A stretch of 64,000 nt of DNA from Panaeolus papilionaceus. Lineage: Eukaryota; Basidiomycota; Agaricomycetes; Agaricales. Below the pieces are notes generated by a model that was not told the origin of the DNA, made no database searches, and worked only from the letters and a program-made list of their open reading frames with translations. The stretch is taken from NCBI GenBank assembly GCA_015501605.1, contig JADNRZ010000015.1, positions 1-64,000 on the forward strand. The letters run 5' to 3'. This document shows positions 36,819-49,074 of this stretch, in pieces; positions within the stretch are counted from its first letter, which is position 1, and the number at the start of each line of letters is the position of its first letter. The translations under genes and the position numbers were made by a program.

Positions 36819-38961
36819 TTATGAAATCCCAGTACTGCAATAGATGTCAAAGTCAGCCTTGTGTCAGCATTGCAGACTCGATTGACGTACCCCTGGCAGC
36901 GGTTGTTTGCAGCAGATGGAATACAAGAGAGGTATCGGCAGCCAGCGCAAGCTACGCAATGATCAGAGGCATGATTTTTGAAAGGATGGCAGTAACGTAC
37001 CAGCATAAGGATCTGATGTATAGAAATTGCGCGTCAATACGACGAATAGAAGGATTGCGAATGGAATAGCAGCTAGGCGGAAGATCCACATAATCAATTT
37101 GTGCCTTTTAGAAGTGCTGATGACTGGATAGAAGACGGTTCCAACGAGGAGTCCCATGACAAAACCTCCAATATGTGCTACATATTTTTTTGGTAAGTCG
37201 AAATTCTCCTATCTGAAAATATGTACGAACCAAAGTTATCAACATCTATCGACAGACATCGGTTAGACAGCATTGACGCATGAGAAGGAATCAAACGCAC
37301 AGGGTATATAGCCAATAGCAATTCCAATGGCTAGTTCGATCGTCATAAAGATAAGCTGTTTCATCATCAGTCAATCGGTGTGCATATTAGTCCTGGTCAA
37401 AGACTTACCTTTCTAACGGGCCGATATTGGTATTTCCAATGAGCGAACAAGTCCACCCACGTAACCTGATAGACCCCATAAGTCTTTGAACCAGCAACAA
37501 GGTGTGATTTAATGGACATACAGCGACTGTGCCAAAGATAGCTCCACTGGCTCCGACAGAGGGAACGCCAACAAGAGAAAAGTTGCCGCCAAGAACGTTT
37601 CTAAGCGTCCAAAAGGTTAAATCCAGCCGATTGAGATTCGGAAATGGAAACAAACCCAAAAATGCCTGCTGCAAAGTAGGTGATAAAAAATCCACCTGAA
37701 CCCATTTCTCGTTCGATCTGCGGGCAATGAATTATGAGTTTTTGCCTGAAAATCCCATGGAAACTCTTACTTGTGCAGAGAGTGTAAGCTGAGCAAGCAT
37801 GTTAAGAAGAATATGAACAACGCCGGCGTGAAGGAATATGGCTGTAATGAATCTGTACGCGTTTCATCGGTAACCGAGTTGTGGAGAAAATCGGTGTTAA
37901 ATACCTGAACCATTGATTGGGTTCGCCCCCATCGAAACCTAATAATCGAAGTCAGATGTTGCATGCAACTTAGGAGAAGAGAACAAACCTCCAAAGCCAC
38001 AGAGTTCCTCCACGGAGCAAATCTCCGTCGGGGGATTAGCCGTGTTGTTCATGCACCCTAGCTGCGTCGTTGGTGGGACTTGTGTAACGAACTTCATACA
38101 CGGCGGGAAACGAGCGCCCAGATTTACTAGTGCCACTGATGACGGACCAATCATAGGGTTGAATACAGGCTGAAATTCATCAATACATGGCATGTTCGTC
38201 GTAGAAATAGAATTACCTTGGTCGATATCAAGCTCCCTTGTTCTCTGTTGTTTAGTACAAGCTCATAGATGAAGACCGCGAACATGACTGCAGTAAGGGT
38301 CCACACTGATAACATAAGCAGCGTGAGTGAAGGATCATGATAGGCAGGGTTTCGATACATACCTACGAAAGGGTACTTCTGTCTTCCAATCCCTCTCTTC
38401 TTATCTTCGATTCGCTGTTCCAGTGGATAGCGGGCGTTCGCAAGGAATCCAGCAAGACCCTTTTCCCGAGGCACCGCTGGCTTTGGTGGTCCATTTGGTT
38501 CAGCATACTCTGAACGGGGTATGGAACGTCAGAATTGTTCACCAAGTTATGATGACGTAGAGAGACATGCCTAAGTCCTGGAAATGCGTGTTTTTCGGTG
38601 GTTCGTGACTGACTAGTGGAGCGGATGGATCGTCCGTAGCATGGAGGACTGCAGAGTGTCGGTTGTTATGATCGGGTTCATCATAAAAAGAGCGACGCTG
38701 GTCGGTCAACGACGAAGGTGCAGCATGGTTCAAGTCACGGTAAGTCATGTCAGTTTTGTCGAAGTCGTCGGCCTGGCCATAATCTTTTTGTGGCACATCA
38801 GGGTTCTTTTCAAGACTGTCATCATCGGTCTTCTCTCGATAAAAACCGTTGTTGTGTTCGCCTGAATACCCGTACGGATCGTAAGGATTATATGCAGTAT
38901 CCTGTTCATGGCTGCCTAACTTCGTCTGGGGATCAGGCATATATGCCGGAGGAGCAGACAT
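36819..38961 (-). CDS. rhomboid-family intramembrane serine protease
   Basis: Polytopic protease that cleaves membrane proteins within the bilayer, probably in the secretory pathway or plasma membrane (no mitochondrial presequence). Fourteen exons in gene order: 38571-38961, 38363-38509, 38217-38305, 37989-38169, 37905-37938, 37771-37852, 37656-37717, 37522-37600, 37409-37465, 37301-37355, 37231-37245, 37001-37177, 36891-36951, 36819-36834; 481 residues. A 130-residue hydrophilic N-terminus precedes the first helix (VWTLTAVMFAVFIYELVL). Catalytic serine is in GASGAIFG (residue 347) and histidine in FAHIGGF (399); HAGVVHILLN is the conserved helix-2 block. The C-terminus is Cys-rich (CAGCRYLSC). 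Exons of 15 and 16 nt are used. Intron 1 appears to have a GC donor (G/GCATGT at 38570); a weak GT alternative exists. Confidence 0.9.
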
Positions 38962-39415
38962 TGATATATTTCTTGAATATCACAGGGGATGAGGAAAGGT
39001 TTTATGGAAAAAGGAATGCGGTGGTGGTCGAAAGGAAAGAAAGTGTGTCACGGGCTGTGCGTGCCAGAGTCCCATTATAAAATGTCATGGGCTCCCTTTC
39101 CCTTTTCGGACACGGGCATCATCACCGAACGCAGCAAGTGAACCAGCCACTTTTGAACAGCCTTAACACGACCAGAAAGGCATCTTTGACCGTGAAAATA
39201 CTATCATAAACCTTAGATACGAACTTCGAAGAAACGTCACAGACAAAGGTCTGACACTATTTATTCGTTGATGTAGCTAATTCAGCAAGTCCATGCACAT
39301 CAAAACATAGCAGTAACTCTAAATATGCAACTTATGAAAATGATGGTTATAAATCCTGCAGTCATGGTATAAATACATATATGTTCAAATGTCAGTTTAG
39401 TATCCCTTTCCTTTC
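38962..39415. other. rhomboid promoter and DIL-protein 3' flank
   Basis: 454 bases. Near the rhomboid start the minus strand is C/T-rich. No gene or recognised element. Confidence 0.4.
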
Positions 39416-42400
39416 CTAACGGACGTCATCACCAAATGTTGTGTCGATGGGTGTGGTGTCACCCATGCTCAATCTCCCTTTAACACGGGCAGATGGTCGT
39501 CGAGTGAGAGGTGCCTTATGGGGTTGTGCGTCTATCGCCGATAAGGTATCGTCGTTGTCATCCACAAGGTAGGACTTTTCTCCTTCGTCCTCGATGTCAG
39601 ACTCAAAATCATGCACGACTGGCTTCCCCCATCGAGAAGCTTGAACGCCATCCAGGCGTTGCAAAATGCTAATGCCCAGTTCTCTGATTTTCCGATTCCT
39701 AGATGTCCACGCAAGACATGTATTGGGGATTTCATCCTCCTCGTGGCCATCTGAGGAGCTGGAGCTAACGCTCTGAGTGGATACACGCTTCAAATCTTTC
39801 GGTCTCGATTTCTTCGCAGGCTGGGCCGCTAGCAGGCGTGGGTCGGATGGAAAATGTAGTGGGAGCATATGTCGTGAATCAAGCAACTCTCCAAGTGCTT
39901 GTGGCGGACGAGTGGGTTCCCATGTCGATTTGTCAAAGTTGTTGTCGAATAGGGCGTCTATATTTCGCTGTGCTATCGTGTTCTCCGCTGATATTATCGA
40001 TGGCGCTTGACTAGTACTGGCGTCCATTTGTGATGAGACGCTGCCTTCGTAATCGCTTCTGTCCTTGTCCGCGATCTGAGCGCGCTGCAGTCAGCCAAGT
40101 AGATGCTGCTTTTAAGTGGAATTCGAACCTCCTTCCTAATAGCTTCAACACCAAGCTTGACTCGATGTCTTTCCCAATCTTTCTGCAGCTGCGTAAGGTA
40201 TTGAACACATTCCTCGTTCATACGCCCTTCGCTGACTTCATACTTGTAGTCCCGAACAGCACGTCTCATCTAGTCGAGAAGTAAGCGTCTTAAGGAACCG
40301 ATAGATAATAGGTTTGATCCGAACTACCTGTAAAGGGTTGATGCGCTTCATCGTCTGGATTGTAGCAATGAGGTGATCAAATTCAGTTATGGATGAAAGA
40401 TGCTGATGAGAGGAAAGATTGTCAGTCACAAAACATGCACCAGAACAACAAAAATTATGACCTGGAGCCAGCTTAGCAGATCTTTCACTGGCAGTAGATG
40501 AAGCTGAATTCCTATTGGTATTTGCATCTCTTGAATCCAGTCTTCGATAACTGTTAGATTCATTCCAATCTGAACAGCGCGAGATCTGCAAACCATTAGA
40601 TGTTATCCCGCAGTTCCGATAGCCTAGTTACCTGCAGATGTATTTCTTCCGGGTGATGACACGGTTGAAGATTTCGCCTTCAGGGTGGATGAGCCACAAT
40701 TGAAATACAAATATTCGACACGTACATGATGTCCAATAAATGACCTGTGACCAGAGCTGTGTGGTGATTGCAGGATTGATATCAGACATGACTAAGAGTG
40801 TATGAAGTGCAGTGAGAAAGGAGGTGAGTTCGTGAGGAGTGGAATTGGCCGGGGTATCTTGAAAAATCGACGTAAGATGTGGGGTCGAAGGTTGTGTCCG
40901 TGTCTTGTTAATGGTATATCGAAGAGACGAAAAGTTACGCGAATTTGAAGAAGAAATAGTCGATGTAGGGGAGGTAGAGCGATATGGGCTATTTGGGGTT
41001 GCAGATGTACCCATTCGTGCTGGAGAAATTGGAGGTGGGGGCGCCTTCTTTTTGCTAAAAGGCCGTAGGAATGACCATTCTGACTCGAACTGAACAGCTT
41101 CAAATTCCGACTGTAGAGGCGTGAAGGATAATATACTGTCATCCAAGAGTTGGTCAATTCTGCGCTCAGCAAACCGAACTAAGAAAACTATATATATAGA
41201 GTTTTAATAACCTTATACTTGCACAGGTATGTTCACATACCGTAGACTGAGTTGATGACTTCCTCTATAATATCGAAGGAACCAAGCATTTCGCAAGCTT
41301 CGCTTATGGACTGATCGCATGCCATAAGATGAAGCCACAAGGTGGTGTTGTAGAGCCAGAAAACGAGGCATGGTAGGTCTTCTCCTCGATTCTATCACAA
41401 ATCGTTAGCTTCGTTGGAATTGGCGCATCAAAACAACGCACAAAAAATGTTTCCTCTATTGAATCGGTTGCTCCAATGATGAGATCTTCAAGCCACGTGT
41501 GGTCGCATGTTAAACATGCAAAACGAGCAAGCATGTATAACGTATTAGCAGGTGTTGGGTCTTTGAACGTCAGAGGATAGTTCGTTATGAGTGAGTCGAA
41601 TATCTGCGGCAGTAGATCCGGAGAGAAAACCAGCATGGAGGAATAGTCCAGTGGGGGTGTCTAGATTTTTATTTAGTCAAAAGTATAACAAGACGACTGT
41701 CCATTACTAACATAGATGGAGTCGTCAATAGAATCCTCTTCTTCGGAATCAGAGTCAGAGTCAGAAAATTCTGGCTCTTTCCCCCACCAATCCTGGCCGA
41801 CGTTGAGAACCTTGCTAACGGTGTCCCTCAGCTGGTTGTTTACGTCTCGTTTCTTCTTTCTCTGCTCAAATGCCCTACGGCGCTCCTCCATGCGACCTCC
41901 CGCCCACCCTTGACTCCGCATGGATTCTTCAAGCAGAAGAGCAACATCCTCACGACCTGGTAGGAGAGATCTAGCCGTGATGATGTCAAGTGGGGTCAAC
42001 TTTCGCTCCGTAAGTGCGAATGGAGAGCATCCGTGGGTCATGAGATACGACACCAGTGTTGGAGGTGATAATAGGGCAGCATAGTGCAGTGGTGTCCACC
42101 CTCCTATAGTAGATATCTTGAACAACGCCCTTCATTAGATTTTGTCGGTTCAACGCACCATTGTCCGGACCCAGATCTGCACCTTGCGACACCAACAGTC
42201 TGACACATTCCTCACGTTCAACGTCGCGATCTGAGTCTCCACCAAAGCCGTGTATGGTGAGGCTTATCAGGCTGACACCGTCATCGTCACGAAGTCCCAA
42301 GTCGATATAACTCTGTGCTTGAGAATCCGAGAGCAGGTATTGTACGACACCTATATCTCCAAAAATACAAGCTCTTGTGAGACAATGGGCAATTAATTCC

Positions 42401-42528
42401 GCCTTTTGAGCGGGATCGAAGCCTGAATCACGTCCTATTTGCTGGGATACCTGAGGAACAGTTGCATAGAGTGGATGAAGATCTGGAGCTGGTGAAAGAT
42501 CTATAGTTTGGGAGGCAGAAGTTGACAT
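39416..42528 (-). CDS. ankyrin-repeat and DIL (dilute) domain protein
   Basis: Fungal protein of unknown role combining ankyrin repeats with the DIL domain, the globular cargo-binding fold of class V myosins, but without a motor. Ten exons in gene order: 42159-42528, 41712-42103, 41442-41660, 41241-41391, 40726-41178, 40632-40677, 40462-40585, 40328-40402, 40129-40269, 39416-40084; 879 residues. Ankyrin units lie around residues 40-170 (GWTPLHYAALLSPPTLVSYL, RKLTPLDIITARS), then a basic helix and an acidic SDSDSDSEEED tract. The DIL domain is in two parts (VFWLYNTTLWLHLMACD; FNRVITRKKYICRSRAVQIG; then LLSWLQ and TIQTMKRINPLQ), separated by a Ser/Thr/Pro-rich insert. The tail is disordered. 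Probably involved in polarised transport; that is inference. Confidence 0.87.
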
Positions 42529-42896
42529 TCAGATGGAAAGAGCTGATAGAGAGGGTTATGTCGTCTGTAATATGAGCAAGCAACCACACTGGGTGGTCGA
42601 TTGAAGGTTGTCCTGGAGTGGTCTTGATGATAATAAAGGCTGTTGGTGACGCGTGCAACGCGACGGATGTTGCGAATAAATCTCCTAAAAGTAATAAATG
42701 AGACTGATAGCCTGTTTTGAATGATATGTAAGAAATGTTAATGATAGTTGGAATTATAGTGTGAGGTGGCCTATGATAGAAGAATGTTCAACAAAACGAT
42801 GGCCGGTGTTAAACCGTGTCCATTATGTATATCAGTGCTAAAAACAAATTACAATATAATTGATCAACAACTTGGACCAGAACGGTCACAATCACT
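42529..42896. promoter_or_regulatory. divergent promoter, DIL protein / RRP15
   Basis: 368 bases between two divergent start codons. ACGCGT is present at 42649-42654. The RRP15 side is AT-rich (ATTATGTATATCAG, then ACAATATAATTGATC). Regulatory role is inferred. Confidence 0.4.
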
Positions 42897-43702
42897 ATGC
42901 CACTACATAAACGACAGAAACTCTCTCAACCTGAGGAACACGAAACAGATTCTGAACACTTGTCAGGCAATGAAGCAGAGTTCTCAGAGTTCTCAGAGGA
43001 GGAATTCGATAATGAAGACGAATTCAGCGACGAGGGTGATGAAGATCTCGAGGGACTAGAACCACAGAAATCCAAAAAGACCTCTAAAAGAAAAATAAGA
43101 GCAACAACAAGCTCAAATTTCGGTGCTACTCTCCAATCTTTGCTTAATACCGATGCTCCTTCAACACTCCCTCTATCACTCAAACCTTCAATTGCAAGGA
43201 AACGAAACGACGAAAAGTTGGAACTAAGAGCGAAAAAAGTTCTCCAAATCGAAAAGAAGGAAAAGGAGGACAAAGCACGGATAAAGGATGTCATTGGAGG
43301 ATGGGGAGGTGGTAGTGAGAGAGAACTACGAAAAGTAGCCCAGAGAGGAGGTTAGTCGATTTTTATTTTTTTTGTACTAGTCAACCCTTGTGACATTGTC
43401 TTTTTCTAGTCGTCAAACTCTTTAATGTCATTCAGCAAGCACAAACCTCAGCTAATGCCGCCACTGAGGAACTAAAAGCCAACCGTGGTTCAGGTAAACC
43501 TACGCTACCTGCGCCTGTCATCGAAGAGAAAGGCAAGAAAGGGAAGAAGAAAGACAATATTATCGGTCGGGGTAAGGAAGGTAAGTCGAAATGCCATCCT
43601 TTTCGTCTTGGTTAAAATTTCAAACATTTTATACCAGCTGCTGTGGAGAAGGACGATTTCTTTAATATGATAAGATCAGGAGGGGTGGTTTCAAAAGCAT
43701 GA
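42897..43702 (+). CDS. RRP15: ribosome biogenesis protein RRP15
   Basis: Nucleolar factor for 60S subunit maturation (27S pre-rRNA processing). Exons 42897-43350, 43410-43580 and 43638-43702 give 229 residues. A very acidic N-terminal region (SEEEFDNEDEFSDEGDEDLE) is followed by the Rrp15 core: NFGATLQSLLNTDAPSTLPL, a Lys/Arg/Glu-rich helix (KLELRAKKVLQIEKKEK), and VVKLFNVIQQAQTSANAAT. The end, VEKDDFFNMIRSGGVVSKA, is the conserved C-terminal signature. Start is the first ATG after a short AT-rich leader. Identity confident. Confidence 0.9.
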
Positions 43703-44041
43703 TCCAAGCATTGGCATTAATACCGCCTTCCTCCAACTACGATCTACACTTCATTACATGCATTCCAGTTTCCCCATTCAACTGAAACTTGATCCCTTCT
43801 CTGTCACCTACTTACTAAGTACTTGCCTTGTCAATCGACGGATTAGTTTTATTCCCATCATCAAGCACTTAGATAGACCCACCAAGTCTACAATGCCGAT
43901 CACGCCATATTTCTCATCCATTGCTCGAATGCTTCACACAACTACTCCTGCCCAGTATAACCGCCATGCCTGGGGCCTATAATACAGAGACAATGGTCAG
44001 TTGTTTAAACTCTTGCCGTGGTAATTAAAGTCAAGTCCATA
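43703..44041. other. spacer between RRP15 and the flavin monooxygenase
   Basis: 339 bases. A short ORF at 43758-43982 shows no family resemblance and probably reflects pyrimidine-rich promoter DNA. No gene supported. Confidence 0.4.
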
Positions 44042-45759
44042 ATGGTTAACACCTTCAACCTCCTACTATCTTTCTTGCCATCTGTTCTTTTGCCCTGGCA
44101 GACTTCCTGGCATCTGCCACACACAGACAACTCAAACAACAAATCCATAGCTATCATTGGAGCAGGGAGTGGGGGGTTAGCTGCTTTAAAAACTATCGTG
44201 GATCTTCCGGAAAGTCTACGAGCCAAGCTGGACTTCGCATTGTATGAGCAAAGGGAAGACGTAGGTGGTGTTTGGTACGTTGTAATAATGTCAATTCATG
44301 GACATACATACCGATACCCCTTACTCAACTAGGCTTCCTGAGTCTCATGCTACGCAACCACCAGAAATTCCAGAGACCGCTTTATACCCACTCTTGCGAA
44401 CGAATACGCCTGTTCCCCATATGACTTATCCAGGTTTTCCCTTTCCAAAGGGTACCCCTCTGTACCCGCCCCATCCACACATAGCAGCCTATCATCGTCG
44501 CTATAGCAAGCATTATGGCTTGTATCCACATATACATTTCAGCCACGTATTAGAGAGTGCCTCATGGGGGGGCAACGAAAAGGTTGGTCATTGGAATCTG
44601 GTCTTCACCAATGCGGCAGGACTGCAGATTCAGAAGAAATATGACCATCTAATTGTGGCTACCGGTAACAACCACTTCCCCCGTCTCGTATCATGGCCGG
44701 GACAAGAAATTTGGAAGGCCCACGGCCATGGCCGAAAGCTCTTGCACTCAGTGTATTATCGCAACCCAGATGATTACACGGGCCTTCACGTTTTGATTGT
44801 AGGAAATGGTTCTAGCGGTCGGGATATTGCATCACAGCTCGTTGGGAAGGCAAAGGTACTTTGCGACCATTGCTAGTTTAACAGCCTTGAGCGTGACTTG
44901 TTTTCAAGGTCGATATGTCAGTGAGGCACGGTGGTGAAAGCGTCGACGGTGTCCCTTTGCGAGCAGCCATATCCCACTTTACGAAACATGGTGTCGTATT
45001 TGTTGACGGAACCGAGGCAAGCCCTGATGTGGTGTTGATTTGCACTGGATATGAATACAAGAAGCCATTCCTAAACGAGGGTGGCACGCTACAAACAGAA
45101 CGTACAGCACACGACAATCATACGTACACTTCCGGTCTTGTCACCAACACGCGCTACATATTTCCGTTATACAAGCAGATTTTGTCGCTCAGCCCGGAAC
45201 ACCCTACGACTGCGCTAGCATTCATTGGTCTGCCGACTTATATTGCTAACTGCCCTTCAGATGTCGCACAGAGTCTTTTTGCTATCAACGCCATCCTATA
45301 TCCTGATATTCTAGGACCCAGGGAAATTCTACTTGAAGAGCTTAATGTGTATGAACGAGGACTGAGGGAAAGGGGTGTAGATCCTTATGTCGCCGGGCAC
45401 ACACTCAACGGAACTTCGGTGGATTACCAGGACGACCTCGTGGATTATCTCAAGACCAAGGTACTGTGTTCACTAATATTAATCACCTTCCAAAGGAGCT
45501 CATTCCAGTACTCTAGGGTGTTATTCCTAGCAACGGACAAAAGTTTGTGGAGGGTTGGAGACGAGATGTCTTGACTTACCAATATCTACGACGGGGCTGG
45601 AAGAGACTCGAAGCTTTGGGCCAGAGTGAAGAATGGGTGAAAAATGCCGAAACGGAAGAGCAATGGGTAGAGGTCATGTTCCGTCTCAATGCATGGCAGA
45701 AGCGATGGGAGGATGACAACGGAATTGCTTTTAGAATCGACGCCGATCTTGCAGGGTAA
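44042..45759 (+). CDS. flavin-containing monooxygenase (FMO-like)
   Basis: FAD/NADPH-dependent oxygenase of soft nucleophiles (N- or S-oxidation) or related chemistry; substrate unknown. Exons 44042-44274, 44333-44855, 44909-45460 and 45517-45759 give 516 residues. The N-terminal about 23 residues are hydrophobic (NTFNLLLSFLPSVLLPWQ), a possible signal or membrane anchor. The FAD motif GAGSGGLAALKT begins at residue 40, GGVWLPES follows, and the NADPH motif GNGSSGRDIASQL lies about 210 residues later. The C-terminal VVLICTGYEYKKPFL corresponds to the ATGY motif of FMOs. ATG at 44042 is the first in frame. No clustered biosynthetic genes are nearby. Family is confident; subtype is not. Confidence 0.87.
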
Positions 45760-46003
45760 ATGCCTGCATCGCCCTCTTTAACTATGTCGTGTAGTTATAT
45801 TGCCACGAATTTCCTCTACCCTTCGTATACACGTAATTGCTTATTGGCGCTATCTTACAAGGTCAATGCTCGCGGGTCTGTGAAACAATCTCCTCAAATC
45901 CACTTGCGATGTTCAGTCTTGTCATTATCGGATTCTTCTCCCCTTCAAGTTCTTTTTAACCTGAACGACGCACACATATAATGTCGTCCTGGAGGATGGC
46001 ACC

Positions 46004-47596
46004 ATGCCCACTAACTTAAGTACACCCCGACGGGGCACCCGCTCGAGCTCCAACGTTAATGGTGCCACCTTGGGCAGTCTACATGACGAATGGAAGTCCG
46101 CCATTTATCAACAGTTTACCATCGCCGTTCGAACTTAGAGAGGGTCGGTTGGGAAAACCTGGTGAAGACATAGATGACGTACCATAGTATGACTGTGTCG
46201 TCTCTCCATTCGGAATTATGGATGGCGGGTGAGTAAAATATAACGGAGTATGATATATATTTGTATCTGTGATGGGGAAAGATGAGACACCAGGAGACGC
46301 CACCAAGGAGGGCACGCGCGCAAGTGTTCGTACTGGTGCTTTCGATGCGGCATACTTACGCGGGGCGCCTCGTTGTACCTACAGTGCCGTATTGATGGCA
46401 AGTGTGCTTCACACTGTGACCTACCGAAACTGACCTGTTGGAATAAATGATGTCACAGATTCGATTCAGCGCGTTCACGTCACCTCCCTGTGGGTGCTTC
46501 GCCGGGTGAGAAGACCAGGGAAGAAACCCATGGGGACTCATAGATTAGGTCCAAGATCACCTGAAAACAGAATGGAATGACTATATCCCACCTGGAAATT
46601 GTATGGTCGTTCCACTCCCGCTCCCTAACACAACGAACCCCGGCTCAAGAACCAACGGGCAACACTCGAAGTTCAGTCGGTCAACCCCGGAAGTCGCACA
46701 TCTATGGAATCCACACGCTGGCAGTTCTTCCAATCATGCGAGTCCCACAGGACGTAAGCTGGCACAAGAACCTCGCACACAATACTGTATGGGCGCTTAT
46801 GAGCGCTGTATCAAGATGGAATCTTGATACGGCAGTGTTTGCCAATCCAGCGCCCGAACTTCCACATGTTTTGAACACCACCCCGGGTACCAATGAAACT
46901 GGAGGAGAAGGCGGGAGTCATTTGGCGGGACTTGTGGATGAACGCAATATTCCTCCCAAAACTATTGTGAATCCACACGCCTGCAAAGTAGGACAACGAA
47001 CTGGCGCCTCGCACGCTCGGTAGGATATCCAGGGACACTTGCACAATATTTGACATTCACTACAGAAGATGAGCCGTCGAATATAGAAGACAGCTGCGGA
47101 GTAGACAGGTCGAATGCGCCGAAGGTGCTTGGTCGGATTTTGGATGCTCCGCAGACCCCACTTCGAAAAGGGAAACATTTTGACATGTGCCACATGGAAA
47201 CAGCGCCCAGTAGCGCCGGGTCACTGGCAGCAAAGCGGACATGCACTAGTGCATTTTTCGACGACCATTTCGACCCAAAAACTTCTGCGAGCCGCCTTTC
47301 TCAGAAACGTCGAAGAGTGGCAAATCCAGGAAGATGACCAACTGGAGCACGGCTTGGAGCGAACGGGAGTAAGCGCCAGCACAGTTTCGCTGCCATTCAC
47401 AGTCGGAAGTCCTGAGCGCATCAATACTGTGCAAGATTCTGTCAGACGTGACGACATCGGACCACACACTGTTCCAGCTTCGCAACCAGCCTCTTCCTGG
47501 GACAATGCAGATAATAGAACCGTCGCATATAAGAAGCGTCCGATTCAAAGAGTTCCTATGACAGGACTAGGTACGGGTACGGACAATATAATTTGA
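46004..47596 (+). CDS. candidate orphan multi-exon gene
   Basis: No known family. Plus-strand frames with natural amino-acid composition run through this stretch and partly join at good splice signals. From 46004: MPTNLSTPRRGTRSSSN. Around 46270-46400: GDATKEGTRASVRTGAFDAA. Donor GTGTGC after GCAA (46402) to acceptor TCACAG (46457), then SIQRVHVTSLWVLRR. Donor GTGAGA (46505) to acceptor ATTAG, then VQDHLKTEWNDYIPPG in a frame open to about 46825. Donor GTAAGC (46754), or GTATGG (46787), to acceptor CCAG (46850) leads into a frame open to 47020. Further frames at 47050-47335 and 47250-47596 (ending TGLGTGTDNII) I could not join. Antisense frames also look plausible in part, so strand is not secure. 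Could be a real taxon-restricted gene or decayed coding DNA. Confidence 0.33.
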
Positions 47597-48383
47597 ATAT
47601 TTGTCCTCGGCGATGTGGGAAACAGATAGTCCTTGCAGTCAAACATTTTTATTATGGAAACATGGCGGAACACCCTAGGTGATGGGAGGATATGTCGTTA
47701 CAAGATAGGGATGCAGACGTAGATAGGTCCACTTCGAATTAAATCCACTAGAATCACCCGTTGTAGTGGCCACACGGCAAATAAGGGCCCAAGGTGGACT
47801 GTATTCGAGTTGGTAAGTATCAGACGTGTTTGATGCATCACATTTAAAGATGACTGAGGCCAAATCTCAGTCGAGGTCGTCCTGGAATTCGCCGAGGTGC
47901 AATTCATTGCGATTTGTTTCTATACATAGAGTCGGCGTCTGTGTTTGTAATAACGGTCTTGCTGCGCATCAGTCAGAACTGTTTGTCGCTAAGTATGGAG
48001 GAACAAGAATACATACCTGGGTTGCTTCAACACACTATACCTGCCAGCGCAAATCTGATTTGGATCCCGCAAGGAATAGAAATGCCACGAGGATCATTTT
48101 CGGAGTAGCTTGAAAAAGAAGATAGATATAACTATAGAATCGAATGTTCTAAGGAAGTACAATAGTCCAAGCGTAGCTTAAATTCGGTGACATGTGGTGC
48201 AAGGATACTTGAATGGACTGAAGCGGCCGGGAGGAAAATAGCTGAAGATATCGTTTAAATTGAACTTGCCACTTGCTAGATGATGCCACACCAAGATAGA
48301 GGCATGAAGTTGGCACCTATGTGATTCGTACTTGAGAGAACTGGGATGAGCGAGCTGAGAATGACGCACGAGCGATTAAAACA
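47597..48383. other. unassigned stretch, no gene supported
   Basis: 787 bases between two candidate orphan genes. Only short ORFs on both strands (at most 95 codons) without family resemblance. Nothing else recognised. Confidence 0.35.
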
Positions 48384-49074
48384 TCAGCATGATCGACTTT
48401 GCTTGTGGAGTATGATACGTTCATCTGGCAGAACCCACCTGTCTTCGACCCGAAGACAACGTTTATGAACACATGCGCGTATTAACCCACCCCGGGATGA
48501 GGAAAATGAATCCCGAGAGTGGCTAAATTTAACACCAATGTCATGTTCTCGTGAGCTTCTGGAAGGCATAGAAAAGAAGGATCCATATAGAAGCAGACTA
48601 GGATTGGCCTTGTTCTTGCCTGACAACGCACACAGTATCCAGAAGCATATCTTAGAGTTATAAGTGATGCGTACTCTGGATTTGGCACAGACCCCATCAA
48701 CACCGACGCTCGAGCTGCTAGAAAACTTTTTGTTTTGTATTTCGCTGTAGCCATGGATGACTACGCATCTTTCATGCTGCGGAGTACGAGAGAAAAGATA
48801 GGCCTGTCATGATCCTTTCCAGATTCTCTGTCATAATCAAAGGGGGTTGTTCTATCAACTGACACACCTGGAAAATTCCAAGCCCATTCTCGAGCTTCGC
48901 GGCTAGGAGAGATGCTTTTGTGTCGAGAATGGACAATCTGAACCAGAGAAGTGGGACAGAACAAATTGAGGTGAACATGCCGGTCAGGGCCATACACTGA
49001 ATAGAGTTGTTGCCACCTCGTCTGTTAGAAATTTTGGGCGTCCTTGATCGTGATGACTGTAGATAGATATGCAC
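48384..49074 (-). CDS. candidate two-exon hypothetical gene
   Basis: Unrecognised. On the minus strand a frame from the ATG at 49074 reads to CAG at 48868, where a GTGTGTC donor starts an intron ending at ATGACAG (48804). The next exon, 48384-48803, stays open for 139 codons in the matching phase and ends at a stop. Exon 1 includes SILDTKASLLAAKLENGLG; exon 2 includes SKICFWILCALSGKNK and a Ser/Arg-rich tail. Phase agreement across the intron and a clean long exon support coding. Lack of homology that I can recall and a possible start further in (MFTS) keep confidence low. It lies alone in a 3.8-kb region otherwise without known genes. Confidence 0.33.

Noticed and set aside
43758..43982. 74-codon ORF before the flavin monooxygenase
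   Set aside because: Short, without family resemblance, and lying in a promoter-length spacer.
44042..45759. Secondary-metabolite cluster around the monooxygenase
   Set aside because: No synthase, transporter or pathway regulator lies nearby; the neighbours are RRP15 and unassigned DNA.
46079..46541. Minus-strand gene ending in LLINGGLPFVM
   Set aside because: The frame reads naturally, but splice phases to the next upstream minus-strand segment do not agree; plus-strand junctions in the same DNA fit better.
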